Assembly (NCBI GenBank): GCA_934561055.1
Contig: CAKTFN010000002.1
Coordinates: 309,659 to 373,658, forward strand
DNA length: 64,000 nucleotides
Reading direction: 5' to 3'
Source of the DNA: an uncultured Eubacteriales bacterium
Lineage (GTDB): Bacteria > Bacillota > Clostridia > Oscillospirales > Acutalibacteraceae
Both the position numbers and the translations under genes were made by a program. Below the pieces are notes generated by a model. It was not told where the DNA came from. It saw nothing but the letters and a program-made list of their open reading frames with translations, and searched no databases. Positions 34,112-42,982 of the stretch are shown here, one piece after another (positions within the stretch are counted from its first letter, which is position 1; each line of letters starts with the position of its first letter).

Positions 34112-34213
34112 TTACTTCTTTTCGTTACCGATAATTATGTAACAAAGAGAGATAACGTTGACGAGCAATCCGAGGATTGCCACCATTAACTCAATGAGAG
34201 CAATAATTGTCAT
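34112..34213 (-). CDS. 33-residue hydrophobic peptide, probable type I toxin
   Basis: ATG 34213 follows a GGAGG site; TAA at 34112. The peptide starts MTIIALIELMVAILGLLVNV and ends CYIIIGNEKK: one membrane-spanning helix and a charged tail, the form of Fst/TxpA/holin-like type I toxins (Fst is also 33 residues). The ribosome site is enclosed in a hairpin, CTCCTC-AAAA-GAGGAG, as in toxin mRNAs with delayed translation. A TTGACA-N17-TAAAAT promoter drives it, and an opposing small RNA converges on its 3' end. The toxin role is inferred from architecture, not from sequence identity. Confidence 0.65.
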   Translation of the reverse strand: MTIIALIELMVAILGLLVNVISLCYIIIGNEKK

Positions 34214-34270
34214 GTTATCACCTCCTCTTTTGAGGAGCAACCGCCTGCCGTTGTTGCGTTACCTTGATGT

Positions 34271-34299
34271 ATTTTATCACGGCAACCAATTCCTGTCAA
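34271..34299 (-). promoter_or_regulatory. toxin promoter
   Basis: On the minus strand TTGACA (34294-34299), 17 bases, TAAAAT (34271-34276). It directly abuts the ackA terminator. Confidence 0.75.
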
Positions 34300-34300
34300 C

Positions 34301-34340
34301 AAAAGCCGGACTTTTGCGTTTTTGCGAAAGTCCGGCTTTT
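34301..34340. terminator. ackA terminator
   Basis: AAAAGCCGGACTTT / AAAGTCCGGCTTTT, a perfect 14-bp stem, between the ackA stop and the toxin promoter; T-rich on both flanks. Confidence 0.85.
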
Positions 34341-34356
34341 GTTTTAAGTTTAATTC

Positions 34357-35619
34357 TTATTTTACAACGGCGATGTCGTATGTATCCTTTGCAATCATGA
34401 GTTCTTCGTCGGTCGGAAGAACAAGAAGCTTGAGAGCCGAATCTTCGGTTGAAATTTCAATTTCTTCGCCTCTGACGTGGTTCGCTTCTTCGTCAACCTT
34501 TGTTCCGAGGAAAGCGAGTTTTTCTGCAACTCTTGTGCGGTAATGCGGATTGTTTTCTCCGATTCCGCCGGTGAAAACAACTGCGTCGACGCCGCCCATT
34601 GCCGCGGCGAAACCGCCGATATATTTTGTGAGCTGATGGCAGAACATTGCTTCAACAAGCATTGCGCGTTTGTCTCCGTTCTTTGCTCTGGTTTCAATCG
34701 TTCTGTTGTCGCTCGTTGCTTCGTTGTTTTCGTCGTCGGAAGTGAGTCCGAGCATACCGGACTTCTTGTTGAGAAGAATGTCGATGTCTTTTCCGGAAAG
34801 ACCTTCCTTTTCCATGATGAACGGAATGATTGCCGGGTCGATCGAACCGGAACGGGTACCCATCATGATTCCTTCAAGCGGAGTAAGACCCATCGTTGTG
34901 TCAAAGCACTTTCCGCCCTTGATTGCGGAAATCGAAGAACCGTTGCCGAGGTGGCAGGTGACGATTTTGAGAGTCTTTTCGTCGTACTTTCCGGGATACT
35001 TCTTCTGAAGGAAGTCGGCAGTACGAAGAGCGATATATCTGTGGCTTGTTCCGTGGAAACCGTAACGGCGGATTCCGTATTCTTTGTAATACTTATACGG
35101 AAGAGCATACATATAAGCTTCTTCGGGAATTGTCTGATGGAACGCAGTGTCAAAAACGGCAACCTGCGGAATTCCCTTCATGATTTTTTCGCAAACTTCG
35201 ATACCCATGAGATTCGCCGGGTTGTGAAGCGGGCCGAGGGGGATGCATTCCCTGATTGCTTCCTTAACCTTTTCGTCAACAAGAACGCTTCCGCTGAACT
35301 TTTCTCCGCCGTGAAGAACTCTGTGGCCGACGGCCGCAATTTCGTCCATTGATTTGAGAACGCCGAACTCTTTTCCGGTGAGGGTTTCGATGAGTTTGTT
35401 GATTGCGTCCGCATGAGTTGCGCCGGGTTCAAGCGCAAGCTTGTCAATAACCTTCACGAGCTTTCCGTTTTCGTTCGGAAGCTTGTGAGTGAAGGTCGGA
35501 AGCGGAGTTGTAAGCTGTTCAAAAATTCCGTTTGCGAGAACCTTTTCCTCCGGCATGAGGAAAACGGTATACTTGAGTGAGGAACTGCCTGCGTTGACGA
35601 TCAATTCTTTTACGCTCAT
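34357..35619 (-). CDS. ackA: acetate kinase
   Basis: Transfers phosphate between acetyl phosphate and ADP, the ATP-yielding step of acetate fermentation. The 420-residue protein starts VKELIVNAGSSSLKYTVF and has VGHRVLHGGEKFSGSVLV, VAVFDTAFHQTIPEEAYMYA, RRYGFHGTSHRYIALR with the catalytic-region His and Arg, TCHLGNGSSISAIKGGKCFD and VVFTGGIGENNPHYR. It is slightly longer than the usual 400 residues. No pta gene is adjacent. A perfect 9-bp inverted repeat overlaps its -10 region (35706-35732), suggesting a dedicated regulator. Confidence 0.97.
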   Translation of the reverse strand: MSVKELIVNAGSSSLKYTVFLMPEEKVLANGIFEQLTTPLPTFTHKLPNENGKLVKVIDKLALEPGATHADAINKLIETLTGKEFGVLKSMDEIAAVGHRVLHGGEKFSGSVLVDEKVKEAIRECIPLGPLHNPANLMGIEVCEKIMKGIPQVAVFDTAFHQTIPEEAYMYALPYKYYKEYGIRRYGFHGTSHRYIALRTADFLQKKYPGKYDEKTLKIVTCHLGNGSSISAIKGGKCFDTTMGLTPLEGIMMGTRSGSIDPAIIPFIMEKEGLSGKDIDILLNKKSGMLGLTSDDENNEATSDNRTIETRAKNGDKRAMLVEAMFCHQLTKYIGGFAAAMGGVDAVVFTGGIGENNPHYRTRVAEKLAFLGTKVDEEANHVRGEEIEISTEDSALKLLVLPTDEELMIAKDTYDIAVVK

Positions 35620-35705
35620 TTTTTTCTGTCTACCTTTCGTTTTGAAAAATCTTTATCCGGTGTTTTAAGCCGCAGCCTGTCCGGCGGATAATAACCGTCG
35701 ACAGC

Positions 35706-35732
35706 AAACGGTATAATTATAACATACCGTTT
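35706..35732. promoter_or_regulatory. palindromic operator over the ackA promoter
   Basis: AAACGGTAT (35706-35714) and ATACCGTTT (35724-35732), a perfect inverted repeat with a 9-base centre. On the minus strand the centre contains TATAAT, with TGGAAA 17 bases upstream as a weak -35, so a bound protein would block initiation. It does not match the catabolite-repression cre or Rex consensus. Confidence 0.55.
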
Positions 35733-35908
35733 TCATTTTTTCCACATTTTTTTGCGATTTCTTTTTTCACGAAGAACAAAACGCCGATTTTTTTCCGGTC
35801 AATTTTTGAAAAGTGTTACATTTTTTCCCATTCGGCCGTTTTTGACCGTATTTTTTTTGTGAATTTCAGGCTATTATAATAACATCAAATTAAAGGAGGA
35901 AAAGAAAA

Positions 35909-36445
35909 ATGGATTTTGTCCGTTTGGCAAAGCGGTGTTACATCATTACCTCATCGCTTTTCATCGTTCTCGGTGCGGTCTCCCTTTTTTGGCCGCAAAC
36001 CTCGCTTTCGGTTCTTGTCAGAATCGTCGGCGTTGCAATGATTTTTTCCGGAGTTTCAAGGCTCTTCGGATATTTTTCAAACGACCCTTACCGGATTGCG
36101 TTCCAATTTGATTTTGCAATGGGCGTTTTGACCGGCGCATTCGGATTCGTTCTTTTGCTGTTTCCGGACGGTGTTGCAAAATACCTCACGGTTATGATCG
36201 GAATTTTCGTAATCATCGAATCGCTTTTCACGATTCAAAACGCAATTGAGGCTCGCCGCTTCGGACTCGAAAAGTGGTATCTTCTTCTCATTTGCGGGCT
36301 TGCGTCGCTTGCGCTCGGCGTTTGTGCGCTGGCAAAGCCTCTTTCCGCAACTCTTTTCGTGACCCGCCTCGGCGGAGCGGCGCTTTTATTCGACGGAGTT
36401 CAAAACATTATCGTTGCAATCTTAACGTTAAAAAAAGAAAGATGA
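35909..36445 (+). CDS. DUF308/HdeD-family membrane protein
   Basis: A 178-residue membrane protein with six short hydrophobic helices arranged as three pairs, as in the DUF308 (HdeD) family: ITSSLFIVLGAVSLFWPQTS, VGVAMIFSGVSRLFGYF, VLTGAFGFVLLLFPDGVAKY, LLLICGLASLALGVCALAKP and LGGAALLFDGVQNIIVAI. HdeD is linked to acid resistance in enterobacteria, but DUF308 function in Firmicutes is unknown. AAAGGAGG lies upstream of ATG 35909, and ftsH starts 14 bases after its stop, so the two are probably co-transcribed. Confidence 0.88.
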   Translation: MDFVRLAKRCYIITSSLFIVLGAVSLFWPQTSLSVLVRIVGVAMIFSGVSRLFGYFSNDPYRIAFQFDFAMGVLTGAFGFVLLLFPDGVAKYLTVMIGIFVIIESLFTIQNAIEARRFGLEKWYLLLICGLASLALGVCALAKPLSATLFVTRLGGAALLFDGVQNIIVAILTLKKER

Positions 36446-36459
36446 AGGAGTGACCTTTT

Positions 36460-38277
36460 ATGAATGAAGTTAAAAAGCCGAAAAAACCGCTGATTTATTA
36501 TTACAGCATCGTTCTTCTTGTGATTCTTCTTTTCAACGTCATTCTCGTTCCGACGCTGCGTGAACTTCAAATCAAAGAAGTTGATTACGGAACGTTCATG
36601 ACTATGACCGAAAACGGGGAAATCGGAAAAGTTGAAGTTGAAGACAACCGAATCCTCTTTTCGTCGAAGGACGGAAAAACCGTTTATAAAACCGGCGTGA
36701 TGGACGACCCCGGCCTCACCGAAAGGCTCCACAATTCCGGCGCTCAGTTCACAAAGGAAATCGTTGAGCAGATGTCTCCGGTTTTGAGTTTCCTTTTGAC
36801 GTGGATCGTTCCGCTCGTAATTTTCTTTGCAATCGGTCAGCTCCTTTCAAAAAAGATAACCGAAAAAATGACCGGCGGAAACTCGTCAATGATGTTCAAC
36901 CTCGGAAAAAGCAACGCTAAGGTTTATGTCAAATCCTCCGACGGAATCAAATTTTCCGACGTTGCCGGTGAGGACGAAGCGAAGGAAAACCTCGCAGAAA
37001 TCGTTGACTATCTTCATAATCCGCAGAAATACACCTCAATCGGTGCGTCAATGCCAAAGGGCGTTTTGCTCGTCGGCCCTCCGGGCACAGGTAAAACAAT
37101 GCTTGCAAAAGCCGTTGCCGGCGAAGCGAACGTTCCGTTCTTTTCAATGTCCGGTTCGGAATTTGTTGAAATGTTTGTCGGAATGGGTGCGTCCAAAGTC
37201 CGTGACCTTTTCAGCCAGGCGAAGGAAAAAGCTCCCTGCATCGTTTTCATCGACGAAATCGACGCAATCGGTCAAAAACGTGACGGAAGAATGGGCGGAA
37301 ACGACGAGCGTGAACAAACGCTCAACCAGCTTCTCACCGAAATGGACGGCTTTTCCGGAAACACCGGCGTAATCATCCTCGCCGCAACGAACCGCCCTGA
37401 AACGCTCGACCCCGCTCTCACAAGACCGGGAAGATTCGACAGAAGAGTTCCCGTTGAACTTCCCGACCTCAAAGGACGTGAAGCGATTCTCAGAGTACAC
37501 GCAAGAAAAATCAAGCTTGCCCCGAACGTTGATTTTGAACAGATTGCAAGAATGGCCTCCGGCGCTTCGGGCGCACAGCTTGCAAACATCGTCAACGAAG
37601 CCGCCCTGCGAGCCGTCCGCGACGGAAGGGGCGAAGCGACCCAGGCCGACCTTGAGGAAAGCATTGAGGTTGTCATTGCCGGCTACCAGAAAAAGAACGC
37701 AATCCTCACCGACGACGAAAAGAAAATCGTTGCATACCACGAAATCGGCCACGCCCTCGTTGCCGCAAAGCAGACGAACAGTGCACCCGTTCAAAAAATC
37801 ACGATTATTCCGAGAACGTCCGGCGCACTCGGCTACACAATGCAGGTTGAAGAGGGCAACCGTTACCTCATGAACAAGCAGGAGATTGAAAACAAAATCG
37901 CAACACTCACCGGCGGAAGAGCGGCGGAAGAAATTGCCTGCAACACAGTCACAACCGGCGCTTCAAACGACATTGAGCAAGCAACAAAGCTCGCCCGTGC
38001 AATGATTACCCGTTACGGAATGAGCGGTGATTTTGACATGGTTGCACTTGAAACGGTGACGAATCAGTACCTCGGCGGCGACACATCACTTGCCTGCTCG
38101 GCGGAAAGCCAAAGCAAAATCGACTCGCTCGTTGTTGACCTCGTCAGAAAGCAACACGAAAAAGCCGCCCGAATCCTCACCGAAAACCGGGCAAAACTTG
38201 ACGAACTCGCAATGTATCTTTATCAGAAAGAAACAATCACCGGAGACGAATTCATGAAAATCCTCGGTGAAGAATAA
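36460..38277 (+). CDS. ftsH: ATP-dependent zinc metalloprotease FtsH
   Basis: A membrane-bound AAA+ protease that degrades misfolded membrane and regulatory proteins. The 605-residue protein has an N-terminal helix ([19 protein letters not shown]), a short extracytoplasmic domain, a second helix near 110-130, then the AAA+ module with Walker A GPPGTGKT (residues 206-213), Walker [13 protein letters not shown], the second region of homology [20 protein letters not shown], and the zinc motif HEIGH at 427-431 with a later Asp ligand region. It is shorter than Bacillus FtsH at the C-terminus. It follows the DUF308 gene. Confidence 0.96.
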   Translation: MNEVKKPKKPLIYYYSIVLLVILLFNVILVPTLRELQIKEVDYGTFMTMTENGEIGKVEVEDNRILFSSKDGKTVYKTGVMDDPGLTERLHNSGAQFTKEIVEQMSPVLSFLLTWIVPLVIFFAIGQLLSKKITEKMTGGNSSMMFNLGKSNAKVYVKSSDGIKFSDVAGEDEAKENLAEIVDYLHNPQKYTSIGASMPKGVLLVGPPGTGKTMLAKAVAGEANVPFFSMSGSEFVEMFVGMGASKVRDLFSQAKEKAPCIVFIDEIDAIGQKRDGRMGGNDEREQTLNQLLTEMDGFSGNTGVIILAATNRPETLDPALTRPGRFDRRVPVELPDLKGREAILRVHARKIKLAPNVDFEQIARMASGASGAQLANIVNEAALRAVRDGRGEATQADLEESIEVVIAGYQKKNAILTDDEKKIVAYHEIGHALVAAKQTNSAPVQKITIIPRTSGALGYTMQVEEGNRYLMNKQEIENKIATLTGGRAAEEIACNTVTTGASNDIEQATKLARAMITRYGMSGDFDMVALETVTNQYLGGDTSLACSAESQSKIDSLVVDLVRKQHEKAARILTENRAKLDELAMYLYQKETITGDEFMKILGEE

Positions 38278-38384
38278 AAAGCAAAAGAGCTACTGCCGAA
38301 AGCAGTAGCTCAATTTCCGTATTTCTCTTTTTAAAAGCATTCTCCGTAGCATGCCGTTGACCGTAGCGGTCTTTTCAATTTCCA
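38278..38384 (-). ncRNA. small leftward transcript with possible leaderless 31-residue ORF
   Basis: On the minus strand TTGATT (38414-38419), 17 bases, TATAAT (38391-38396) predicts a start near 38384. A perfect 10-bp stem GAGCTACTGC / GCAGTAGCTC (38287-38311) followed by TTTTGCTTTTTATT ends it about 105 bases later. The ATG at 38385 sits at the transcript start and opens a 31-codon frame (MEIEKTATVNGMLRRMLLKR, ending SYCFRQ) that stops inside the terminator stem; there is no ribosome site. It could be an sRNA, a leaderless basic peptide or a read-through antisense to the ftsH 3' end. Confidence 0.45.
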
Positions 38385-38565
38385 TGAGATATTATAATGC
38401 TTTTGCCCTTTCAAATCAATATACCATATAGACAACAAATTTTTTTGATTTTTGTTAATTATTACTCTTGAAAAACCGAAAGACCGACAAGTTGCACAAT
38501 CTTCGGTTTTCTGTTTTGTCGGAAATATTCAAAGCCCGAAAAGACAAAAGAGTCCTTCTTCTTTC

Positions 38566-38673
38566 TTGACAAATCTTTTTGCGTGTGATATAATCCGAAA
38601 ATATAAGTGAGCAAAGGCGTTCATTCACAGAAGAGTAACTCTCTTTCGGAATGGACGCCTTTTCTTTTTTTCT
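38566..38673 (+). promoter_or_regulatory. promoter and attenuator of the glutamate synthase operon
   Basis: A perfect consensus promoter, TTGACA (38566-38571), 17 bases, TATAAT (38589-38594), is followed only about 12 bases after the start by a 14-bp stem AAAGGCGTTCATTC / GAATGGACGCCTTT (38613-38626 with 38649-38662) and a T-rich run. The loop holds a small AGAG-TAA-CTCT hairpin. A terminator ahead of the operon implies regulated antitermination. ANTAR-type antitermination of nitrogen genes in Clostridia is one precedent, but I cannot show its paired hexaloop motif here. Confidence 0.65.
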
Positions 38674-38706
38674 TCAAAAAAGGACATTTCCGAAAGGACG
38701 ATTAAA

Positions 38707-39798
38707 ATGAAATTGGAAGGCGAAATCAGAATTCCGTCCGGCTGTGCAATCGCCGCAGTCATTTCAAGAGACGGAAAGAAAATGACGGGAAAAACCGCAA
38801 TCGACGGAATCAGCGTGATGCACGACCGCTCAAACGGTCTCGGCGGCGGCTTTGCCGGCTACGGAATTTATCCCGAATACAAAGACTTTTATGCGTTCCA
38901 CCTTTTTTATACCGACAACGACGCAAGAGTGGAATGCGAAAAATATCTCAAAGACAGCTTTGAGATTGTGAAATCGGAAAACATCCCGATTCGGAAAATT
39001 GCGGAAATTACGGACGTTCCCCTCATTTGGCGATACTTTGTGGCTCCGCTTTCTTCCGTTCTTTCAAGGCTTCAGCTTGACGAAAAAGAATACGTCGCAA
39101 GGACGGTTATGCACATAAACACTTGCCTTCGCGGTTGCTACGTTTTTTCAAACGGAAAAAACATGGGTGTTTTCAAAGCGGTCGGTTTTCCGGAGGACGT
39201 CGGAAGATTTTACCGCCTTGAAGAATACGAAGCATATTGCTGGACGGCGCACGGAAGATATCCGACGAACACTCCCGGCTGGTGGGGCGGAGCGCATCCG
39301 TTTGCTCTTCTTGATTACTCCGTTGTTCATAACGGCGAAATTTCTTCCTACGACGCAAACCGCCGTTTCATCGAAATGTTCGGCTATAAATGTACCCTTC
39401 AAACGGACACGGAAGTCATCACATACATTGCCGATTATCTTCTTCGCCGCCAGGGGCTGACGCTTGAGGAAACCGCTTCGGTCATTGCCGCTCCGTTTTG
39501 GAGCACGATTAAAGAAAAGGACGAAGAAACGGCGAAAAAACTTTCCTATCTCCGAACTGTCTTTTCTTCGCTTCTCATCACCGGTCCGTTTTCAATTATT
39601 CTCGGTTTTGAGGGCGGACTGATGGCTCTCAACGACAGACTCAAACTCCGCTCGATGGTTGTCGGTGAAAAGGACGACAAAGTTTTCGTTGCGAGCGAAG
39701 AAGCGGCTCTTCGGGCAATGGAACCGAACGTTCAAAACATTTATGCTCCGATGGGCGGCGAACCTGTAATCGTCAAAGTCAAGGAGGGTATGTATTAA
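38707..39798 (+). CDS. glutamate synthase, glutamine amidotransferase domain protein (split GltB domain 1)
   Basis: A 363-residue class II glutamine amidotransferase subunit of a dissociated, archaeal-type glutamate synthase. It hydrolyses glutamine and passes ammonia to the FMN subunit. Visible blocks: PSGCAIAAVISRDGKK with the candidate nucleophile Cys13 (needing removal of a short N-terminal extension or an altered mechanism), GLGGGFAGYGIYPEY, TAHGRYPTNTPGWWGGAHPF, LDYSVVHNGEISSYDANRRF and TLQTDTEVITYIADYLL. It starts at 38707, and its TAA shares the A with the next ATG. Confidence 0.9.
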   Translation: MKLEGEIRIPSGCAIAAVISRDGKKMTGKTAIDGISVMHDRSNGLGGGFAGYGIYPEYKDFYAFHLFYTDNDARVECEKYLKDSFEIVKSENIPIRKIAEITDVPLIWRYFVAPLSSVLSRLQLDEKEYVARTVMHINTCLRGCYVFSNGKNMGVFKAVGFPEDVGRFYRLEEYEAYCWTAHGRYPTNTPGWWGGAHPFALLDYSVVHNGEISSYDANRRFIEMFGYKCTLQTDTEVITYIADYLLRRQGLTLEETASVIAAPFWSTIKEKDEETAKKLSYLRTVFSSLLITGPFSIILGFEGGLMALNDRLKLRSMVVGEKDDKVFVASEEAALRAMEPNVQNIYAPMGGEPVIVKVKEGMY

Positions 39799-41303
39799 TG
39801 GGTGTTTCATATATTTTTCCGGAATTTGAGGTAATGCGGAATTACGACCGCTGCATTGCCTGCCGAGTTTGCGAACGACAATGCGCAAACGAAGTTCATT
39901 TTTTCGACCCCGAAAGCGGCATCATGAGAGCAGACGAAGAAAAGTGCGTTGACTGCCAACGCTGCGTTTCCCTTTGTCCGACCCATGCACTCAAAATTGT
40001 CAAAAACAACTGTGCCTTCCGTGAAAACGCAAACTGGAAGGAAGACACGATTAAAGAAATCTATAAACAGGCAACGGGAGGCGGAGTTCTTCTTTCTTCA
40101 ATGGGTAACCCGAAGAGTCTTCCCGTCTATTGGGACAGAATTCTCATCAACGCTTCTCAGGTTACGAATCCGCCGATTGACCCGCTTCGTGAACCGATGG
40201 AAACAAAAGTTTTCCTCGGAAAGAAGCCCGAAAAAATCGGGCGTGACGAAAACGGAAACCTCAAAACCGAACTTCCGCCCCAGCTCGAACTTTCAATGCC
40301 GGTAATGTTCTCGGCAATGAGCTACGGTTCAATCAGCTACAATGCCCACGAAAGCCTTGCAAGGGCGGCAAAAAAGCTCGGAATCCTTTATAACACCGGC
40401 GAGGGCGGTCTCCACGAAGATTTTTACTGCTACGGCGAAAACACCGTTGTTCAGGTTGCCTCCGGCCGTTTCGGCGTTCACGAGGAATATCTCAACACCG
40501 GCGCCGCAATTGAAATCAAAATGGGACAGGGCGCAAAGCCCGGAATCGGCGGCCACCTTCCGGGCGCAAAAATCGTCGGCGACGTTTCAAGAACCCGAAT
40601 GATTCCGGAAGGTTCGGACGCAATTTCGCCCGCACCGCACCACGACATTTATTCCATTGAGGACCTCAGACAGCTCGTTTACTCGCTCAAAGAGGCAACG
40701 AATTATAAAAAGCCCGTAATCGTCAAAGTTGCAGCGGTTCACAACATTGCGGCGATTGCAAGCGGAATTGCCCGCAGCGGAGCGGACATCATTGCGATTG
40801 ACGGTTTCAGAGGGGGAACGGGAGCCGCTCCGACAAGAATCCGGGACAACGTCGGAATTCCGATTGAGCTTGCTCTTGCGGCGGTTGACAAACGGCTTCG
40901 CGACGAGGGAATCAGAAACAACGTTTCGCTCGTTGTCGGCGGAAGCATCCGCTCCTCGGCGGACGTTGTCAAAGCGATTGCTCTCGGTGCGGACGCGTGC
41001 TACATTGCAACGGCGGCGCTTCTTGCGCTCGGCTGCCACCTTTGCCGGACGTGTCAGAGCGGAAAATGCAACTGGGGAATCGCAACTCAACGCCCGGAGC
41101 TTGTGAAACGCCTCAATCCGGAAATCGGAGAAGAAAGACTTGTCAACCTCATGACCGCATGGAAGCACGAAATCAAGGAACTTCTCGGCGGAATGGGAAT
41201 CAACTCGATTGAAGCGCTGCGCGGAAACCGACTTATGCTGCGCGGCGTCAGTATGACGGAAAAGGAGCTTGAGATTCTCGGTATCTCACACGCAGGAGAA
41301 TGA
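39798..41303 (+). CDS. glutamate synthase, FMN/ferredoxin-type central subunit (split GltB domain 2)
   Basis: A 501-residue subunit that forms glutamate from 2-oxoglutarate and ammonia. The N-terminus has two 4Fe-4S motifs, CIACRVCERQC and CVDCQRCVSLCP. The TIM-barrel FMN domain follows, with FSAMSYGSISYNAHESLARA, NTGEGGLHEDFY, GQGAKPGIGGHLPGAK, AIDGFRGGTGAAPTRIRDNV and VVGGSIRSSADVVKAIALGA, then the cluster motif CHLCRTCQSGKCNWG. This is the form found in archaea and many Clostridia. It overlaps the genes on both sides by 1 to 4 bases. Confidence 0.95.
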   Translation: MGVSYIFPEFEVMRNYDRCIACRVCERQCANEVHFFDPESGIMRADEEKCVDCQRCVSLCPTHALKIVKNNCAFRENANWKEDTIKEIYKQATGGGVLLSSMGNPKSLPVYWDRILINASQVTNPPIDPLREPMETKVFLGKKPEKIGRDENGNLKTELPPQLELSMPVMFSAMSYGSISYNAHESLARAAKKLGILYNTGEGGLHEDFYCYGENTVVQVASGRFGVHEEYLNTGAAIEIKMGQGAKPGIGGHLPGAKIVGDVSRTRMIPEGSDAISPAPHHDIYSIEDLRQLVYSLKEATNYKKPVIVKVAAVHNIAAIASGIARSGADIIAIDGFRGGTGAAPTRIRDNVGIPIELALAAVDKRLRDEGIRNNVSLVVGGSIRSSADVVKAIALGADACYIATAALLALGCHLCRTCQSGKCNWGIATQRPELVKRLNPEIGEERLVNLMTAWKHEIKELLGGMGINSIEALRGNRLMLRGVSMTEKELEILGISHAGE

Positions 41304-41725
41304 AAAGAGTTTTTGTTAAAGAAGAATGGTGCCTCGGCTGTCACCTTTGCGAATACAACTGTGCTTTTGCGAATTCCGGCCTTAACCGGATGGAAAAGCT
41401 CAAAGGAAAAAGAATCTTTCCCCGAATCCGAATCGAGGGCGAAAAGGACGTCACTTATGCCGTTTCCTGCCGCCACTGCAAGGATCCGCTTTGCGTAAAA
41501 AGCTGCATTTCCGGCGCACTCCATTTTGAAAACGGGGCGGTTTGCATCGACCGCAAAAAATGCGTCGGTTGTTTGACGTGCGTTCTTGTTTGTCCGTTCG
41601 GTGCGGTTATGCAGGACGAAAACGGTGCGGTTCAAAAGTGCGAACTTTGCCTCAAAAAATCATGCGGAGAACCGGCCTGCGTTTCCGGTTGTCCGAACAA
41701 AGCAATCGTTTTTGAAGAGAGGTGA
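41300..41725 (+). CDS. 4Fe-4S dicluster ferredoxin-type subunit
   Basis: A 141-residue HycB-like electron-transfer protein with four Cys clusters motifs: CLGCHLCEYNC, CRHCKDPLCVKSC, CVGCLTCVLVCPFG and the pair CELCLKKSCGEPAC with CP. It probably carries electrons between the NAD(P)-linked oxidoreductase encoded next and the FMN subunit. ATGA overlap couples it to the preceding gene. No hydrogenase is nearby, so its role is best assigned to glutamate synthase. Confidence 0.9.
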   Translation: MKRVFVKEEWCLGCHLCEYNCAFANSGLNRMEKLKGKRIFPRIRIEGEKDVTYAVSCRHCKDPLCVKSCISGALHFENGAVCIDRKKCVGCLTCVLVCPFGAVMQDENGAVQKCELCLKKSCGEPACVSGCPNKAIVFEER

Positions 41726-41731
41726 CGGAGA

Positions 41732-42982
41732 ATGAAAAAATATTTAATCATCGGAAACTCGACTGCTGCCGTCGGCTGCATTGAGGGAATCAGAAAAAAC
41801 GACAAAGAGGGAGAAATCACCGTTGTTTCAAAAGAGAACCGCCACACCTACTGCCGTCCGCTCATCTCGTACTATCTTGAAGGAAAAACCGACCTTGAAA
41901 GAATAAAATACCGTTCGGATTCATTCTACGAAGAAAACGGCGTCAAAATTCTTTACTCACGCTCCGCCGAAAAAATCGACAGCGAAAAAAGAACCGTAAC
42001 TCTTGACGATGAAACGGTTCTTTCATACGACGAACTTTGCGTTGCAACCGGCTCTTCGCCCTTCGTCCCACCGACGGAAGGCTTTGAAAGCGTTGAAAAA
42101 AAGGTTTGCTTCACAACGCTTGACGACGCACTTTTTCTTGAAAAAATCACGGACAAAGAAAGCCGCGTTCTCATCGTCGGCGCCGGCCTCATCGGCCTCA
42201 AATGCGCCGAAGGACTTTTTGAAAGGGTTCAAAAAATCACTGTCTGCGACCTTGCCGACCGTGTTCTTTCAACGATTCTTGACAAAGAAAGCTCCGACAT
42301 GGTTCAAAAGAAACTGACTTCGGTCGGAATTGACCTTCTTCTTTCGGACTGCGTTGAAAAATTTGAAGGGAACAAAGCCTTCATGAAAAGCGGAAAGGAA
42401 GTGGCTTTTGACGTTCTCGTCACCGCAGTCGGCGTCCGTCCGAACACAAAGCTCCTTTCCGAAATCGGCGGAAAGTGCGGACGGGGAATCACCGTTGACG
42501 AAAGCATGAAAACTTCGGTCGAAAACATTTATGCCGCAGGCGACTGCACCGAAAGCACGGATATTTCCGACGGAAAAACAAAAATTATGGCGCTTCTTCC
42601 GAACGCATATATGCAAGGCTTTTGCGCCGGAGAAAACATGGCCGGAAAGCCCTCGGTTTTTGACAACGCAATTCCGATGAACTCAATCGGCTTTTTCGGA
42701 ATTCACATCATGACCGCCGGAAGCAGACCGACAAAAGAAGAGGGCGGAGAGGTTTTTGAAGAAACAACCGAAGATACACTCAAAAAGCTTTTCGTCAAAG
42801 ACAACCGTCTCGTCGGTTTCATACTCATCGGAAGAACCGAAGCCGCCGGAATTTATACCGACATGATCAGAAGCAAAACGGACATAAGGGACATCGACTT
42901 TGAATATCTTAAAAAGCAGGCCGCCCTTTTTGCCTTCGGAAAAGAGAAAAGGAAAGAAATGTTGGGAGGAGTAAGCAGATGA
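41732..42982 (+). CDS. NAD(P)/FAD-dependent oxidoreductase (glutamate synthase-associated)
   Basis: A 416-residue flavoprotein of the pyridine nucleotide-disulfide/NADH oxidase-like fold. It has an N-terminal FAD site (YLIIGNSTAAVGCIEGIR), LCVATGSSPFVPPTEG, the NAD(P) Rossmann motif VLIVGAGLIGLKCAEGL and the FAD-contacting IYAAGDCTESTDI. In this operon it most likely supplies electrons from NAD(P)H to the ferredoxin-type subunit, the job of GltD in standard enzymes. It is separated by 6 bases from the ferredoxin gene and overlaps the next gene as ATGA. Confidence 0.92.
   Translation: MKKYLIIGNSTAAVGCIEGIRKNDKEGEITVVSKENRHTYCRPLISYYLEGKTDLERIKYRSDSFYEENGVKILYSRSAEKIDSEKRTVTLDDETVLSYDELCVATGSSPFVPPTEGFESVEKKVCFTTLDDALFLEKITDKESRVLIVGAGLIGLKCAEGLFERVQKITVCDLADRVLSTILDKESSDMVQKKLTSVGIDLLLSDCVEKFEGNKAFMKSGKEVAFDVLVTAVGVRPNTKLLSEIGGKCGRGITVDESMKTSVENIYAAGDCTESTDISDGKTKIMALLPNAYMQGFCAGENMAGKPSVFDNAIPMNSIGFFGIHIMTAGSRPTKEEGGEVFEETTEDTLKKLFVKDNRLVGFILIGRTEAAGIYTDMIRSKTDIRDIDFEYLKKQAALFAFGKEKRKEMLGGVSR

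Noticed and set aside
34112..34213. Phage holin
   Set aside because: No phage genes are nearby; the convergent small RNA and hidden ribosome site fit a type I toxin better.
37144..37794. 216-residue open frame on the minus strand inside ftsH
   Set aside because: Antisense shadow of the conserved AAA+ domain.
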